From Amycolatopsis deserti (GTDB lineage Bacteria; Actinomycetota; Actinomycetes; Mycobacteriales; Pseudonocardiaceae): DNA of 64,000 bases. Below the pieces are notes generated by a model, which was not told the origin of the DNA, did not search any database, and was given only the letters and a program-made list of their open reading frames with translations. Position 1 is the stretch's first letter, and every line of letters starts with the position of its first letter. This document shows positions 48,300-56,698 of this stretch, piece after piece. The stretch lies in NCBI RefSeq assembly GCF_014653945.1, contig NZ_BNAU01000001.1:1178001-1242000 (forward strand). Reading direction: 5' to 3'. Made by a program: the position numbers and the translations under genes.

Positions 48300-49930
48300 G
48301 ACAGCACGGTCGCGCCGGCCAGTACGACCACCAGCGGCCACCACATCGCCGTCAGCCAGGCGCCGAAGTCGCGGCGCGGCCCGCCGACCGCGGCCGCGCC
48401 GACGAACCCGACCACGACCCACAGCGCGACCGCGGCCAGCAACGGGGCGGCCGGACGCAGCAGCGCGAGCCGTGAGGTCCACCGTTGGGGCCGCTCGGGG
48501 ATCCGCTTGTCGCAGAACCGCAGCACCTCGGCGCAGGTCCGCGCGAAGAGGTGGAGGACGAACTCCCGGGCGTCGTAGCGCACCGGGACGCTTTCCAGGA
48601 CGACGATGTGCTGGCGGCCCGCCTCCAGGAACTTGCCGGCCTGGTAGGCCTCGAGCAGCGTGGACTTCCCCGCTCCGCGCGGACCGGCCACGCCGATGGC
48701 CCCGCCGCTGATACCGCTGGTCAGCGTGCGCAGCCGGGTGAACGCGGTGGTGTCGACGATCCGGTCGCCGGCGCGCATCAGCCCGAGCCCGGCGCGGTTC
48801 AGCTCCGGCAGCGCGGTGCTGAACGGCGGGTTCACCGCCTCGTTGAGGTGGCGGGTGACGGCCGGGACCACCGCGCGCATCGCCGCCGCCCGCCACTCGC
48901 GCTCGGCCTCGGCGACGCGCGCCTGAAGGGCGTCCCGTGCCGCGACCCACTTCGCGCTGCCCCGCCGCGCCGGGTCCTGGGACAGCCGGGCGGGCACCAG
49001 GCCCGGGCTCAGCGACAGCGGGCCGCCCAGCACGAGGACCGCCAGCGTGACACCGTCGGCGAGCAGCCACACCGCCCAGTCCGGCCACGGCAGCGGCACC
49101 ACCCGCGCCAGCAGCAGGAAGGCGGCGACCGCGGCCAGCGCGGCCACGAGCAGGGTGCGCGCGACCACCGGCGGCGGGATGCGGCGTCCCGGCTCCTCGT
49201 TCTTCTCCGGGCCGGCGGTCGCCAGGCACGCCGTGAGGAACAGGAAACCGGCGGCCAGCCCAGCCAGCACCCAGACCACGGTGGCCCAGAACGGTCCCAT
49301 CGCGGCCTTCGACGACGGCCACAGCCGCCACAGCGTGAGCAGGTAGGTGGCCGCGATGGCGGTGGTGACCGGCCAGCCGGCGCCGGCCACCGCGCGTTTG
49401 CCGGTGAACCGCGTGCCGGCCGCGGCGATGAACCGGTAGGACCACCGCAGGGCGAAGCAGGCCACCACCGCCCAGCCCGCGAACGCCCAGAACCGCGCCC
49501 CGCCGGTGAGCCCGCCCTGGCCGAGCTGCCAGGCCACGAGCGGGAAGACCAGCCCCGGCCACACCGCGGCGCCGACCATCGCGTGCCCGGGCCGGTCGCG
49601 ATCCGACGGCGGCCGGACGGCCGGGACGGCGTCCCGCCGCTCGTGCGCGGCGAGCGCCTCGCGGGCGAGCCGCAGCGCCGCGATCTCCGGGTTGGTGTAC
49701 CGCAGGATGCTCAGGCCGCCGCGCAGCACGGCGGACCGCACGTGGGCGCGCACCCGCGGCCGGTCGGCCTCGGCGACGCGGCGGCCGAACTCGCCGGCCA
49801 CGGTCAGGTCGTCCAGTGCCTCGTCGACGAACTCCGGCAGCCGGTCGCGCAACTCGGCGACGAGCTCGTCCGGGACGCGGTCCCCCGCCTCACGGGGCGG
49901 GCCCGCGGACGCCTCGGACAGTGCGGTCAT
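48233..49930 (-). CDS. N-terminal part of a membrane-bound KAP-like P-loop NTPase
   Basis: A 565-codon frame starting MTALSEASAG. It contains five or six membrane helices (about 110-300), a P-loop GPRGAGKSTLLEAY (about 430-440) and two further helices near 510-550 (PLLAAVALWVVVGFVGAAA, MWWPLVVVLAGATVL). The Walker B aspartates are missing in this frame; they are encoded immediately after in the -1 frame. KAP NTPases have membrane segments inserted between the two Walker motifs, so the two frames together make one complete protein of about 920 residues. The last 20 residues of this frame (SSDDGAGSHRPPRPR onward) are out-of-frame sequence. Function of actinobacterial members is unknown. Confidence 0.7.
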   Translation of the reverse strand: MTALSEASAGPPREAGDRVPDELVAELRDRLPEFVDEALDDLTVAGEFGRRVAEADRPRVRAHVRSAVLRGGLSILRYTNPEIAALRLAREALAAHERRDAVPAVRPPSDRDRPGHAMVGAAVWPGLVFPLVAWQLGQGGLTGGARFWAFAGWAVVACFALRWSYRFIAAAGTRFTGKRAVAGAGWPVTTAIAATYLLTLWRLWPSSKAAMGPFWATVVWVLAGLAAGFLFLTACLATAGPEKNEEPGRRIPPPVVARTLLVAALAAVAAFLLLARVVPLPWPDWAVWLLADGVTLAVLVLGGPLSLSPGLVPARLSQDPARRGSAKWVAARDALQARVAEAEREWRAAAMRAVVPAVTRHLNEAVNPPFSTALPELNRAGLGLMRAGDRIVDTTAFTRLRTLTSGISGGAIGVAGPRGAGKSTLLEAYQAGKFLEAGRQHIVVLESVPVRYDAREFVLHLFARTCAEVLRFCDKRIPERPQRWTSRLALLRPAAPLLAAVALWVVVGFVGAAAVGGPRRDFGAWLTAMWWPLVVVLAGATVLSSDDGAGSHRPPRPRSPAGRRP

Positions 49931-49981
49931 GATCAGGCACTGTATCGGCGGGCGGAACCGCGCACGCGGCGATCCGGCGAA

Positions 49982-50962
49982 CTAGGGCAGGCGCTGCCCC
50001 ACGAACAGCGACGTCCCGGCCGCGGCGACCAGGGCCAGCGTGCCGAGCAGGACCCACGGGCGGCTGGCGTCGGCCTCCTTCATCTCGTAGCCGATCTGCT
50101 CGCCGAGGTCGGCGTAGACCTCCTTGAGCTGTTCGGCCGAGCCGGCCTGGTAGAACTGCCCGTCGGACAGGCGCGCGACCTCCTGCAGCGAGCCGTCGTC
50201 GACGTCCACCGGCACCTCGCGGCCGTCGATCTCGACCGTGCCGTGGCTGGTGCCGAACGAGATCGTGGAGATCGGCACCTGCTGCTTGCGCGCCTCCTGC
50301 GCGGCGGTGAACGCCCCGCGCGGCGCGTACAGGTCGTCCGGCACGGTCTGCTTGCCGTCGCTCATCAGCACGATCCGCGCGGGCGGCGGGCCGTCCGCGC
50401 CGCCGACCACCGCCGAGAACCCCTGGATCGACTGCAGCGCCGCGTAGATGCCCTCCCCGGTCGCGGTCGACTGGGCCAGCTTGAGGTTGTCGATCGCGGT
50501 GACCACGCTCTGCCGCTGCGTCGTCGGCGCCACCAGGACGGTCGCGGTGCCGGCGAAGGACACCAGCCCCAGGTTGATGCCGGGCGTGAGGCCCTGCGCG
50601 AACTGGGTCGCCGCGTCCTGGGCGGCCTTGATGCGCGACGGCTTGACGTCGGTGGCCTCCATCGACAGCGACACGTCCACGACCAGCATCACCGTGGCCC
50701 GGTTGCGTGGCACCTTCTGCTCGGCGGTCGGCCCGGCCAGCCCGACGGTGAGCAGCAGCAGCGACACGATGATCAGCGCCGCCGGCACGTGCCGCGGCCA
50801 GCCCTGCGAGCGCGGCGCGATGCGGTCGAGCAGCTCCAGGTTGGAAAACCGCATGGTGCGGCGCCGCCGGGCGCGCTGCGCGAGCACGTAGCCGACGGCG
50901 ACCGCGGCGACCACGAACAGCAGCAGGAACCACCAGGGCGCGCTGAAACCGGACAGGCTCAC
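49982..50962 (-). CDS. VWA-domain membrane protein (BatA-like)
   Basis: A 326-residue membrane protein with two N-terminal helices (FLLLFVVAAVAVGYVLA and VPAALIIVSLLLLTVGLAG) and one at the C-terminus (PWVLLGTLALVAAAGTSLF). These flank a von Willebrand A domain with a complete metal site: DVSLSMEATD, TATGEGI and LMSDGKQT. It is the third gene of a MoxR-DUF58-VWA operon; its GTG overlaps the DUF58 stop by 4 bp. Such operons act in envelope stress and protein complex maturation; the M. tuberculosis counterpart is Rv1481 in a moxR1 cluster (from memory). Confidence 0.92.
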   Translation of the reverse strand: MSLSGFSAPWWFLLLFVVAAVAVGYVLAQRARRRRTMRFSNLELLDRIAPRSQGWPRHVPAALIIVSLLLLTVGLAGPTAEQKVPRNRATVMLVVDVSLSMEATDVKPSRIKAAQDAATQFAQGLTPGINLGLVSFAGTATVLVAPTTQRQSVVTAIDNLKLAQSTATGEGIYAALQSIQGFSAVVGGADGPPPARIVLMSDGKQTVPDDLYAPRGAFTAAQEARKQQVPISTISFGTSHGTVEIDGREVPVDVDDGSLQEVARLSDGQFYQAGSAEQLKEVYADLGEQIGYEMKEADASRPWVLLGTLALVAAAGTSLFVGQRLP

Positions 50963-51912
50963 GCGGCGCCTCCGCTCCACCGCCGCTTGCGGGCCACCAC
51001 GAACCGCACGGTGTCGGCGATCCAGTCGGAGTCGGTGCGGAGCACCAGGTGCGCCGCGCCGGCCTGCCGCAACGCCCGCGCCACCTGGTCCCGGTGCGCC
51101 TGCGCGGCGGCGGCGAACTCGCGGCGCAGCAGCGCCGAGGCCCGCACCTCGCGTTGCTTGCCGGTCTCCGGGTCGGCCAGCACGATCGTGCCCACCTCGG
51201 GCAGGTCGACGTCGCGCGGGTCGAGGACCTCGATGCCGATGAGGTCGTGCCGCGCGGACAGCGCCCGCAGCGGCCGCTGCCACTGCGTGCCGCCGAGGAA
51301 GTCGGAGACCACGACGACGAGCCCGCGGCGGCGCGGCGGGCGGCGCAGCTGCTCGATCATCGCCGCCAGGTCGCCGCGGGTGCCCTCGGCCGCGCGCGGC
51401 ATCTCGGCGATCTTGCGCAGCAGGTTCCGGGCGTGCGCGCGGCCGCCGCGGGCCGGGACCCGCTCGGTCACGTCGCCGTTGGAGAACACCGCGCCGAGCC
51501 GGTTGCCCCCGCCGCCGGTCAGGTGCGCGATCGCGGCGACCGCGCACACCACCAGGTCGCGCTTCTCGGACAGGGCGGTGCCGAAGTCCAGGCTCGCGGA
51601 CAGGTCGGCGGCGACCCAGGTCTCCAGCTCGCGGTCGGCGACGGTTTCCCGGATGTGCGGCTCGGTGGTGCGGGCGGTGACGGCCCAGTCCATGCGGCGC
51701 ACGTCGTCGCCGGGCTGGTAGGGCCGTGCCTCGCCCGGTTCGGAGCCGGGTCCGGGCACGAGGCCGAGGTGGTTGCCTTGCAGCAGGCCGTCCAGCCGCC
51801 GGCGCACCTCGAGTTCGAGCATGCGCAGGCCGGCGTCGAGTCGTTCGCCGCGGAGCACGGGCGGCGCCCACGCGGGCCGGGCGCTGCCGTCGCCGGTGTG
51901 TCCCCTGGCCAC
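50959..51912 (-). CDS. DUF58 domain protein
   Basis: A 317-residue soluble protein with the DUF58 signature GEARPYQPGDDVRRMDWAVTAR followed by a VWA-like fold (TWVAADLSASLDFGT, VVVVSDFLGGT) whose metal site is partly degenerate. Its GTG shares one base with the TAG stop of moxR (TAGTG), and its TGA overlaps the VWA gene start by 4 bp, so all three are tightly coupled. It probably bridges the MoxR ATPase and the membrane VWA protein; inferred from family context. Confidence 0.92.
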   Translation of the reverse strand: MARGHTGDGSARPAWAPPVLRGERLDAGLRMLELEVRRRLDGLLQGNHLGLVPGPGSEPGEARPYQPGDDVRRMDWAVTARTTEPHIRETVADRELETWVAADLSASLDFGTALSEKRDLVVCAVAAIAHLTGGGGNRLGAVFSNGDVTERVPARGGRAHARNLLRKIAEMPRAAEGTRGDLAAMIEQLRRPPRRRGLVVVVSDFLGGTQWQRPLRALSARHDLIGIEVLDPRDVDLPEVGTIVLADPETGKQREVRASALLRREFAAAAQAHRDQVARALRQAGAAHLVLRTDSDWIADTVRFVVARKRRWSGGAA

Positions 51913-52982
51913 TACCGCCCCGGGGTCCCGTTCGGCAGCGGCTGGGCCGGGCCGCCCTGGGGCCGGGCGGAGACCTGCGGCAGCGGCACGGTCTGCAGCA
52001 CGCGGGTGATGATGTGGTCCAGCGGCACGGCGTCGGCGAGGGCGTCGTAGGACAGCACCAGCCGGTGGCGCAGCACGTCCGGCACGACGTCGACGACGTC
52101 CTGGGGCAGCACGTAGTCGCGGCCGCGGACGAGCGCGAGCGCGCGGGCCGCGGCGATGATGCCGAGGCTGGCGCGCGGCGAGGCGCCGTAGGACACCCAG
52201 CCGGCGACGTCGGTGAGGCCGTGCTCGGCCGGGGTGCGGGTGGCCAGCACCAGGCGCACGACGTAGTCGACGAGCGAGTGGTGCACGAACACCTTCGCCG
52301 CGACCTCCTGCAGCCGGACCAGCTCGCCCGGGCTCAGGACCTCGTGCGGTTCCGGGGGCGTGACACCCATCCGGTAGATGATCTCGCGCTCCTCCTCGGC
52401 GGAGGGGTAGTCGACGATGATCTTGAACAGGAACCGGTCGCGCTGCGCTTCGGGCAGCGGGTAGACGCCCTCGTTCTCGATCGGGTTCTGCGTGGCGAGG
52501 ACGAGGAACGGGTCCGGCATCGGGAAGGTCTTGCCGCCGATCGAGACGTGCCGCTCGGCCATCACCTCGAGCATCGCGGACTGCACCTTGGCCGGCGCGC
52601 GGTTGATCTCGTCGGCGAGGACGAAGTTGGCGACCACCGGTCCGAGCTCGACGTCGAACTTCTCGCTGCCCTGGCGGTAGATGCGGGTGCCGAGGATGTC
52701 GGCGGGCACCAGGTCGGGGGTGAACTGCACGCGGGAGAACGACCCGCCGACGACGCGGGCGAGGGTTTCCACCGCGAGGGTCTTGGCCACGCCCGGGACG
52801 CCCTCGAGGAGGAGGTGCCCCTTGGCCAGCAGGCCGACGAGGAGCCGCTCGACGAGCCGGTCCTGCCCGACGATCACCCGCTTGACCTCGAACACGGTGC
52901 GCTCCAGCAGTTGCGCGTCCCGCGCGGGGGTCGCGGACTGCTGCTGCCCGTTCGCGCCCTCCGGGTAGCGGGGCTCGGTCAC
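51912..52982 (-). CDS. moxR: MoxR-family AAA ATPase
   Basis: A 356-residue chaperone ATPase. Walker A is LEGVPGVAKT, Walker B FVLADEINRAPAKVQSAML, sensor 1 LVLATQNPIENEGVYPLPEAQRDRF; the C-terminal lid begins after LSPGELVRLQ. These are all standard for MoxR. The GTG at 52982 (VTEPRYPEG) is preferred because GAGGAGGGAA precedes it by 3-12 nt; upstream in-frame GTGs at 53000 and 53042 lack this. First gene of the operon with DUF58 and VWA genes. Confidence 0.95.
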   Translation of the reverse strand: MTEPRYPEGANGQQQSATPARDAQLLERTVFEVKRVIVGQDRLVERLLVGLLAKGHLLLEGVPGVAKTLAVETLARVVGGSFSRVQFTPDLVPADILGTRIYRQGSEKFDVELGPVVANFVLADEINRAPAKVQSAMLEVMAERHVSIGGKTFPMPDPFLVLATQNPIENEGVYPLPEAQRDRFLFKIIVDYPSAEEEREIIYRMGVTPPEPHEVLSPGELVRLQEVAAKVFVHHSLVDYVVRLVLATRTPAEHGLTDVAGWVSYGASPRASLGIIAAARALALVRGRDYVLPQDVVDVVPDVLRHRLVLSYDALADAVPLDHIITRVLQTVPLPQVSARPQGGPAQPLPNGTPGR

Positions 52983-53126
52983 GGTTCCCTCCTCGCTCAC
53001 GTTCAACCTCTCGCGCTGCGACCGTACCAGCCGGCCGGGCACGGGAGGTCGCCACGGTAGCCAAGCAGCTCAGCGGTGTGACGGCTGTGAGCTTGCCCTC
53101 GGCGTGCTTCGGCGCCGCGGGCGTTG

Positions 53127-53675
53127 CTAGCCGTTGAGGCGGTCGAGGTCCTGCGGCGTGTCGACGTCGGCGCACTCCCCCGGCGCGGCGGGCACTTCGA
53201 CGATCGTCAGGTGGCCGAGCACGCGGCGCAGCGCGGCCCCGTGTGGTTCGGCGGGCAGGGCGGAGCGCAGGCTCGCGGTGCGCCACACGCCGATGAGCCA
53301 CTGCCGGCGCCCGGTTTCGTCGGTCAGGAGCGCGCCGTCGGCGTCCCCGAGGGCGGCGGTGAGCCGCTCCACTGTGGACGGCGTGACCCCGGCCAGATCC
53401 CCGGCCAGCAGCACCACCCGGCTCGCGATGACGTGCCGGAGCCCGGCAGCGAGCGCGGCGACCGGCCCACCCCCCGGCGGTTCTTCGCGCGCCCAGCGCA
53501 CCCCGGTGACCCCGTCCCGCTCCGGCCCCACCACGACGACCGGATCAGCCCCGCCCACGGCTGCGAGCGCCCGGTGCAGCAAGGGCTTCCCGCCGACCGC
53601 CAGCATGGGCTTGTCCACACCGGACAGCCGGCGAGCAGCACCCCCCGCTAGCACGACGGCCGCCAGGTCGCTCAT
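53127..53675 (-). CDS. MobA-like NTP transferase (molybdenum cofactor guanylyltransferase family)
   Basis: A 182-residue nucleotidyltransferase with the N-terminal motif VVLAGGAARRLSGVDKPMLAVGGKPLL and the metal aspartate region VLLAGDLAGV. It resembles MobA, which attaches GMP to molybdopterin, and short actinobacterial members are usually annotated so. No other molybdenum cofactor gene is nearby, so another activated substrate is possible. A leaderless-type TAGCCT box lies 6 nt before the ATG. Confidence 0.85.
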   Translation of the reverse strand: MSDLAAVVLAGGAARRLSGVDKPMLAVGGKPLLHRALAAVGGADPVVVVGPERDGVTGVRWAREEPPGGGPVAALAAGLRHVIASRVVLLAGDLAGVTPSTVERLTAALGDADGALLTDETGRRQWLIGVWRTASLRSALPAEPHGAALRRVLGHLTIVEVPAAPGECADVDTPQDLDRLNG

Positions 53676-53681
53676 GACCCC

Positions 53682-53687
53682 AGGCTA
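53682..53687 (-). promoter_or_regulatory. Leaderless -10 box TAGCCT before the MobA-like gene
   Basis: On the minus strand TAGCCT, 6 nt (GGGGTC), then ATG at 53675, identical to the metH promoter-start string. Confidence 0.55.
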
Positions 53688-53899
53688 TCCCGGCGGCACC
53701 GAGTGACGCCGCGGGCCCGAAACGGTTTCACGCGCGGGCGGGCAGCAGGGTGGAGACGGCGCCGCCACGGCACCGGCGGGCAGCGTCGTGGGCAGTGCAG
53801 GGCCGAGGTGTTGTCCAGACCGCCGAGAAGCCGCCCTGCACGGTTCCCACGGGTTCGACACGCCTCATAATTACCTATCCGCACCTATCAAAGCGCTGT

Positions 53900-53905
53900 T
53901 AAGGT
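53900..53905 (+). promoter_or_regulatory. Leaderless -10 box TAAGGT before the alpha/beta hydrolase
   Basis: TAAGGT is followed by 6 nt and the ATG at 53912. It lies in an unusually AT-rich patch (about 53865-53920), and no ribosome binding site is present. This favours the second ATG over the one at 53906. Confidence 0.5.
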
Positions 53906-53911
53906 ATGTAT

Positions 53912-54781
53912 ATGTCATCACAGACCATCTACAAAACCGACACCGGCAGACGGGAGATCCTCCGCCGCTACGAGGAGGCCCTCGCCGCCTGGCCCGTCCC
54001 CGCCGTGCACCGGCACGTCCCGACCCGCGAGGGCGACACCTTCGTCCTCACCTGCGGCCCCGAGGACGCCCCACCGCTCCTGCTGTTCCACGGCTCGGGC
54101 TCGAACGCGGCGATGTGGGCGGCCGACGTCCCGGTGTGGGCGAAGCACTTCCGTGTCCACGCCGTCGACCTGATCGGCGAACCGGGCCTCTCCGCGCCGT
54201 CCCGCCCGCCGCTGGGCTCCCCCGCCTACGCGGCCTGGCTCGACGACGTCCTGGACCACCTCGGCCTGGACCGCGCGGCCATCGCCGGGGCCTCGCTGGG
54301 CGGGTGGCTGGCCCTGGACTACGCGACGCGGCGGCCGGAGCGGGTCGAGCGGCTGGCGTTGCTGTGCCCGGGCGGCGTCGGGCGGCAGAAGGTGGGCTTC
54401 CTGGTCAAGGCGCTGTTCTACCAGCCGTTCGGCCAGTGGGGCAGGCGCCGGTCGATCAAGGCGGTCGCCGGCGTCGACCCGCGCGAGAGCCCCGAGGTCG
54501 CCGACTACCTCACGCTGATGTTCACGCACTTCCTGCCCCGCCGGGACCGGCTGCCGGTGTTCCCCGACGAGGCCCTGCACGCGCTGACCATGCCGGTGCT
54601 GGTGATCGTCGGCGGCCGCGACGCGATGTTCGACTCCCGCGACACCGCCCGGCGGATCGAACGCGCCGTGCCGCACGCGACCGTCACCCTGCTGCCCGAG
54701 GTCGCGCACTCGATCCTCGGCCAGACCGAGCCGGTGCTGGACTTCCTGACTAGCCGACCAGGCGGGTCGCGAACGGCATGA
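53912..54781 (+). CDS. Alpha/beta hydrolase
   Basis: A 289-residue hydrolase. The oxyanion segment is LLLFHGSGSNAAMW, the nucleophile elbow IAGASLGGWLALDYA (serine), the acid VIVGGRDAMFD and the histidine LLPEVAHSIL, so the catalytic triad is complete. A small cap lies between the nucleophile and the acid. No signal peptide. The substrate is unknown; it is most like the BioH/haloalkane-type general esterases. The start could also be two codons earlier at 53906. Its 3' end overlaps the convergent NlpC/P60 gene by 32 bp. Confidence 0.88.
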   Translation: MSSQTIYKTDTGRREILRRYEEALAAWPVPAVHRHVPTREGDTFVLTCGPEDAPPLLLFHGSGSNAAMWAADVPVWAKHFRVHAVDLIGEPGLSAPSRPPLGSPAYAAWLDDVLDHLGLDRAAIAGASLGGWLALDYATRRPERVERLALLCPGGVGRQKVGFLVKALFYQPFGQWGRRRSIKAVAGVDPRESPEVADYLTLMFTHFLPRRDRLPVFPDEALHALTMPVLVIVGGRDAMFDSRDTARRIERAVPHATVTLLPEVAHSILGQTEPVLDFLTSRPGGSRTA

Positions 54782-56108
54782 TGTCGCCGTAGCGCACCCG
54801 GGCGACCCGCACGGTCAGCCCGGACTGCGGCGCCTCGATCATCATCCCGTTGCCCAGGTACAGGGCGACGTGGTGGATGCCGCCGCGGCCCCAGAACAGC
54901 ATGTCCCCCCGCCGCATCTGCGCCAGCGGCACACGCCGCCCGGACGTGTACTGGTAGCCGCTGTAGTGCGGCAGCGACTTCACCCCGGCGAAGGCGTAGA
55001 TCATCAGCCCGGAGCAGTCGAACCCGACCTTGCGGTAGTCGCCGTAGGCGTCGGCCACCCCGCCGTCCCGGATGCCGCGCGTGGGGCCGTAGGCGTTGCC
55101 GCCGCCCCACGCGTAGGGCACCCCGAGCTGCGACATGGCCCGCGCGATCACCCGCTCGATCGTCTGCGACGACGACCCGGACGCGGCCGGCGGCGGCGAC
55201 GGACGGCCGCCCCCACCGGACGGGGACGACGACGAGGACGACGCAGCGGCGTTCGCCGCGGCCAGCGCCGCCTGCCGCGCCTGCTCCTCGTCCTCGCGCT
55301 GCTTCTGCGCGAGCCAGTCGTCGTAGCGCTGCCGCTGCCCCTGCAGCCCGCTGACCCGCTGCTGCGCCTGGTACAGCTGCTGCTCGACGGTCGTCTTCTG
55401 TGCGACCAGCTGCGCGTTCTGCGCGGCCTGGCTCTGCTGGGCCTGCACGGCCGCGGCCTGCGCGGAGTCGGCGGTGATCTTGGCCTGCGCGGCCTGGTCC
55501 TGCGCCTGCTGGGCCAGCTCCAGGGCCTGGCGCGCGGCGGCGTCCTTGTTGGACTTGTCGGTCTGCGCCTGCTGCATCATCTCCAGCGCGTTGAGCTGGC
55601 TGCCGCTGACGGCTTCCAGCAGCTGGGCGCGCGCGAGCAGGTCCTTCGGGCTGGTCGCACCCAGGTAGGCCGAGATCGACCCCATGGTGCTGCCCTGCTG
55701 GTAGCTGCTGGAGATGAACGCGTCGAGGTTGGCCCGCGCCGCGTCGATCTGGGCCTGGGCGGCGTCGGCTTCGCGCTTGGCCGCGTCGGCGTCGCGCTGT
55801 GCCTGATCGGCGGCCTCCTGCGCGGCCTGCAGGTCGACCAGCGCCTTGTTGGCCTCCTCCATGCGCAGCTCGACCGTGCTCTGCAGCTCGTCGAGCCGCG
55901 ACTCGGCCTCGGCGAGCTGGTTGGTCAGCTGCCCGACCTCGCCGGCCTTGGCGTTGGCGTCGCGCTGGCTCGCGCTGATCTCGGAGTCGCTCGGGTTGGG
56001 CGGCGGTGGCGGCACCGCGGCGGCCGGCCCGGTCGCGACCGACACGACCACCAGCGCCAGCGCGCCGATCCCCATCCAGCGGCGCGCTCTCCGGCCCTGG
56101 TCACCCAC
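54750..56108 (-). CDS. Secreted NlpC/P60 peptidoglycan hydrolase with coiled coil (RipA-like)
   Basis: A 452-residue secreted endopeptidase. The signal peptide is at about residues 10-35. A long Ala/Gln-rich coiled coil (about 45-285) is the autoinhibitory or partner-binding arm seen in RipA and PcsB-type proteins. A Ser/Gly/Pro linker precedes the C-terminal NlpC/P60 domain (about 325-452) with catalytic cysteine FDCSGLM and histidine region GRGGIHHVALYLGNG. It cuts stem peptides of peptidoglycan during cell separation. The GTG at 56108 is chosen because GGAGGGAG lies 9-16 nt upstream. Confidence 0.93.
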   Translation of the reverse strand: MGDQGRRARRWMGIGALALVVVSVATGPAAAVPPPPPNPSDSEISASQRDANAKAGEVGQLTNQLAEAESRLDELQSTVELRMEEANKALVDLQAAQEAADQAQRDADAAKREADAAQAQIDAARANLDAFISSSYQQGSTMGSISAYLGATSPKDLLARAQLLEAVSGSQLNALEMMQQAQTDKSNKDAAARQALELAQQAQDQAAQAKITADSAQAAAVQAQQSQAAQNAQLVAQKTTVEQQLYQAQQRVSGLQGQRQRYDDWLAQKQREDEEQARQAALAAANAAASSSSSSPSGGGGRPSPPPAASGSSSQTIERVIARAMSQLGVPYAWGGGNAYGPTRGIRDGGVADAYGDYRKVGFDCSGLMIYAFAGVKSLPHYSGYQYTSGRRVPLAQMRRGDMLFWGRGGIHHVALYLGNGMMIEAPQSGLTVRVARVRYGDIMPFATRLVG

Positions 56109-56257
56109 GCCCTCGACTCCCTCCAGCACACACACGTCCCCACTGCACCCGAGACTGTGCCACCCGGGTCACTCGAAGACCAGGTGTCACACGCTGCACA
56201 GCTGCAACTTTCACCCCAACCGGGGATCCTCCGGACGTTCCGGTGCGTCCCAGGGGC

Positions 56258-56698
56258 GTGCAGAGATCACGGATCGGCCCCGCCGTCGCCGCGCTGGGCC
56301 TGGCCCTGGTGGTGGCGGGCACGTTCCTGCCCTGGTTCCGGTCGGGCTCGGTGAGCCGGAGCAGCTACGCGGCGGCCGGGCTGGCCGACCGGCTGGCGCT
56401 GCTCGACGACCCGCTCGCCGGCACGGCGCTGCGGGCGTGGGTGGCGGTTCCGGCGGTGGCGGCGGTGTGCCTGGTGCTGCTGGTCTGCGGTCTGGCACGC
56501 ACGGGCGCAACGTTGACCGCGCTGCTGGCGATAACCGGGGGAACCGTCGCGCTGATCGCCACCGTCCAAGCGGGCGGAACCACGGGCGTGGTCTCCGTCT
56601 CCCTGGCCGGACCGGTGACCACGCTCTGCGGATCCGCCCTCGCGCTGGCCGGCGCGCTCGGCACCTTCATCACGGCGAGAGCAGGTAGGACACGGTGA
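56258..56698 (+). CDS. Small integral membrane protein, hypothetical
   Basis: A 146-residue protein with four hydrophobic helices (AVAALGLALVVAGTFLPWF, VAVPAVAAVCLVLLVCGLA, LTALLAITGGTVALIATV, GSALALAGALGTFI) and little outside the membrane. The GTG start is uncertain; one five codons upstream is also in frame. It is translationally coupled (4-bp GTGA overlap) to the following Pro/Gln-rich membrane protein, so they may form a complex. No known family. Confidence 0.75.
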   Translation: MQRSRIGPAVAALGLALVVAGTFLPWFRSGSVSRSSYAAAGLADRLALLDDPLAGTALRAWVAVPAVAAVCLVLLVCGLARTGATLTALLAITGGTVALIATVQAGGTTGVVSVSLAGPVTTLCGSALALAGALGTFITARAGRTR

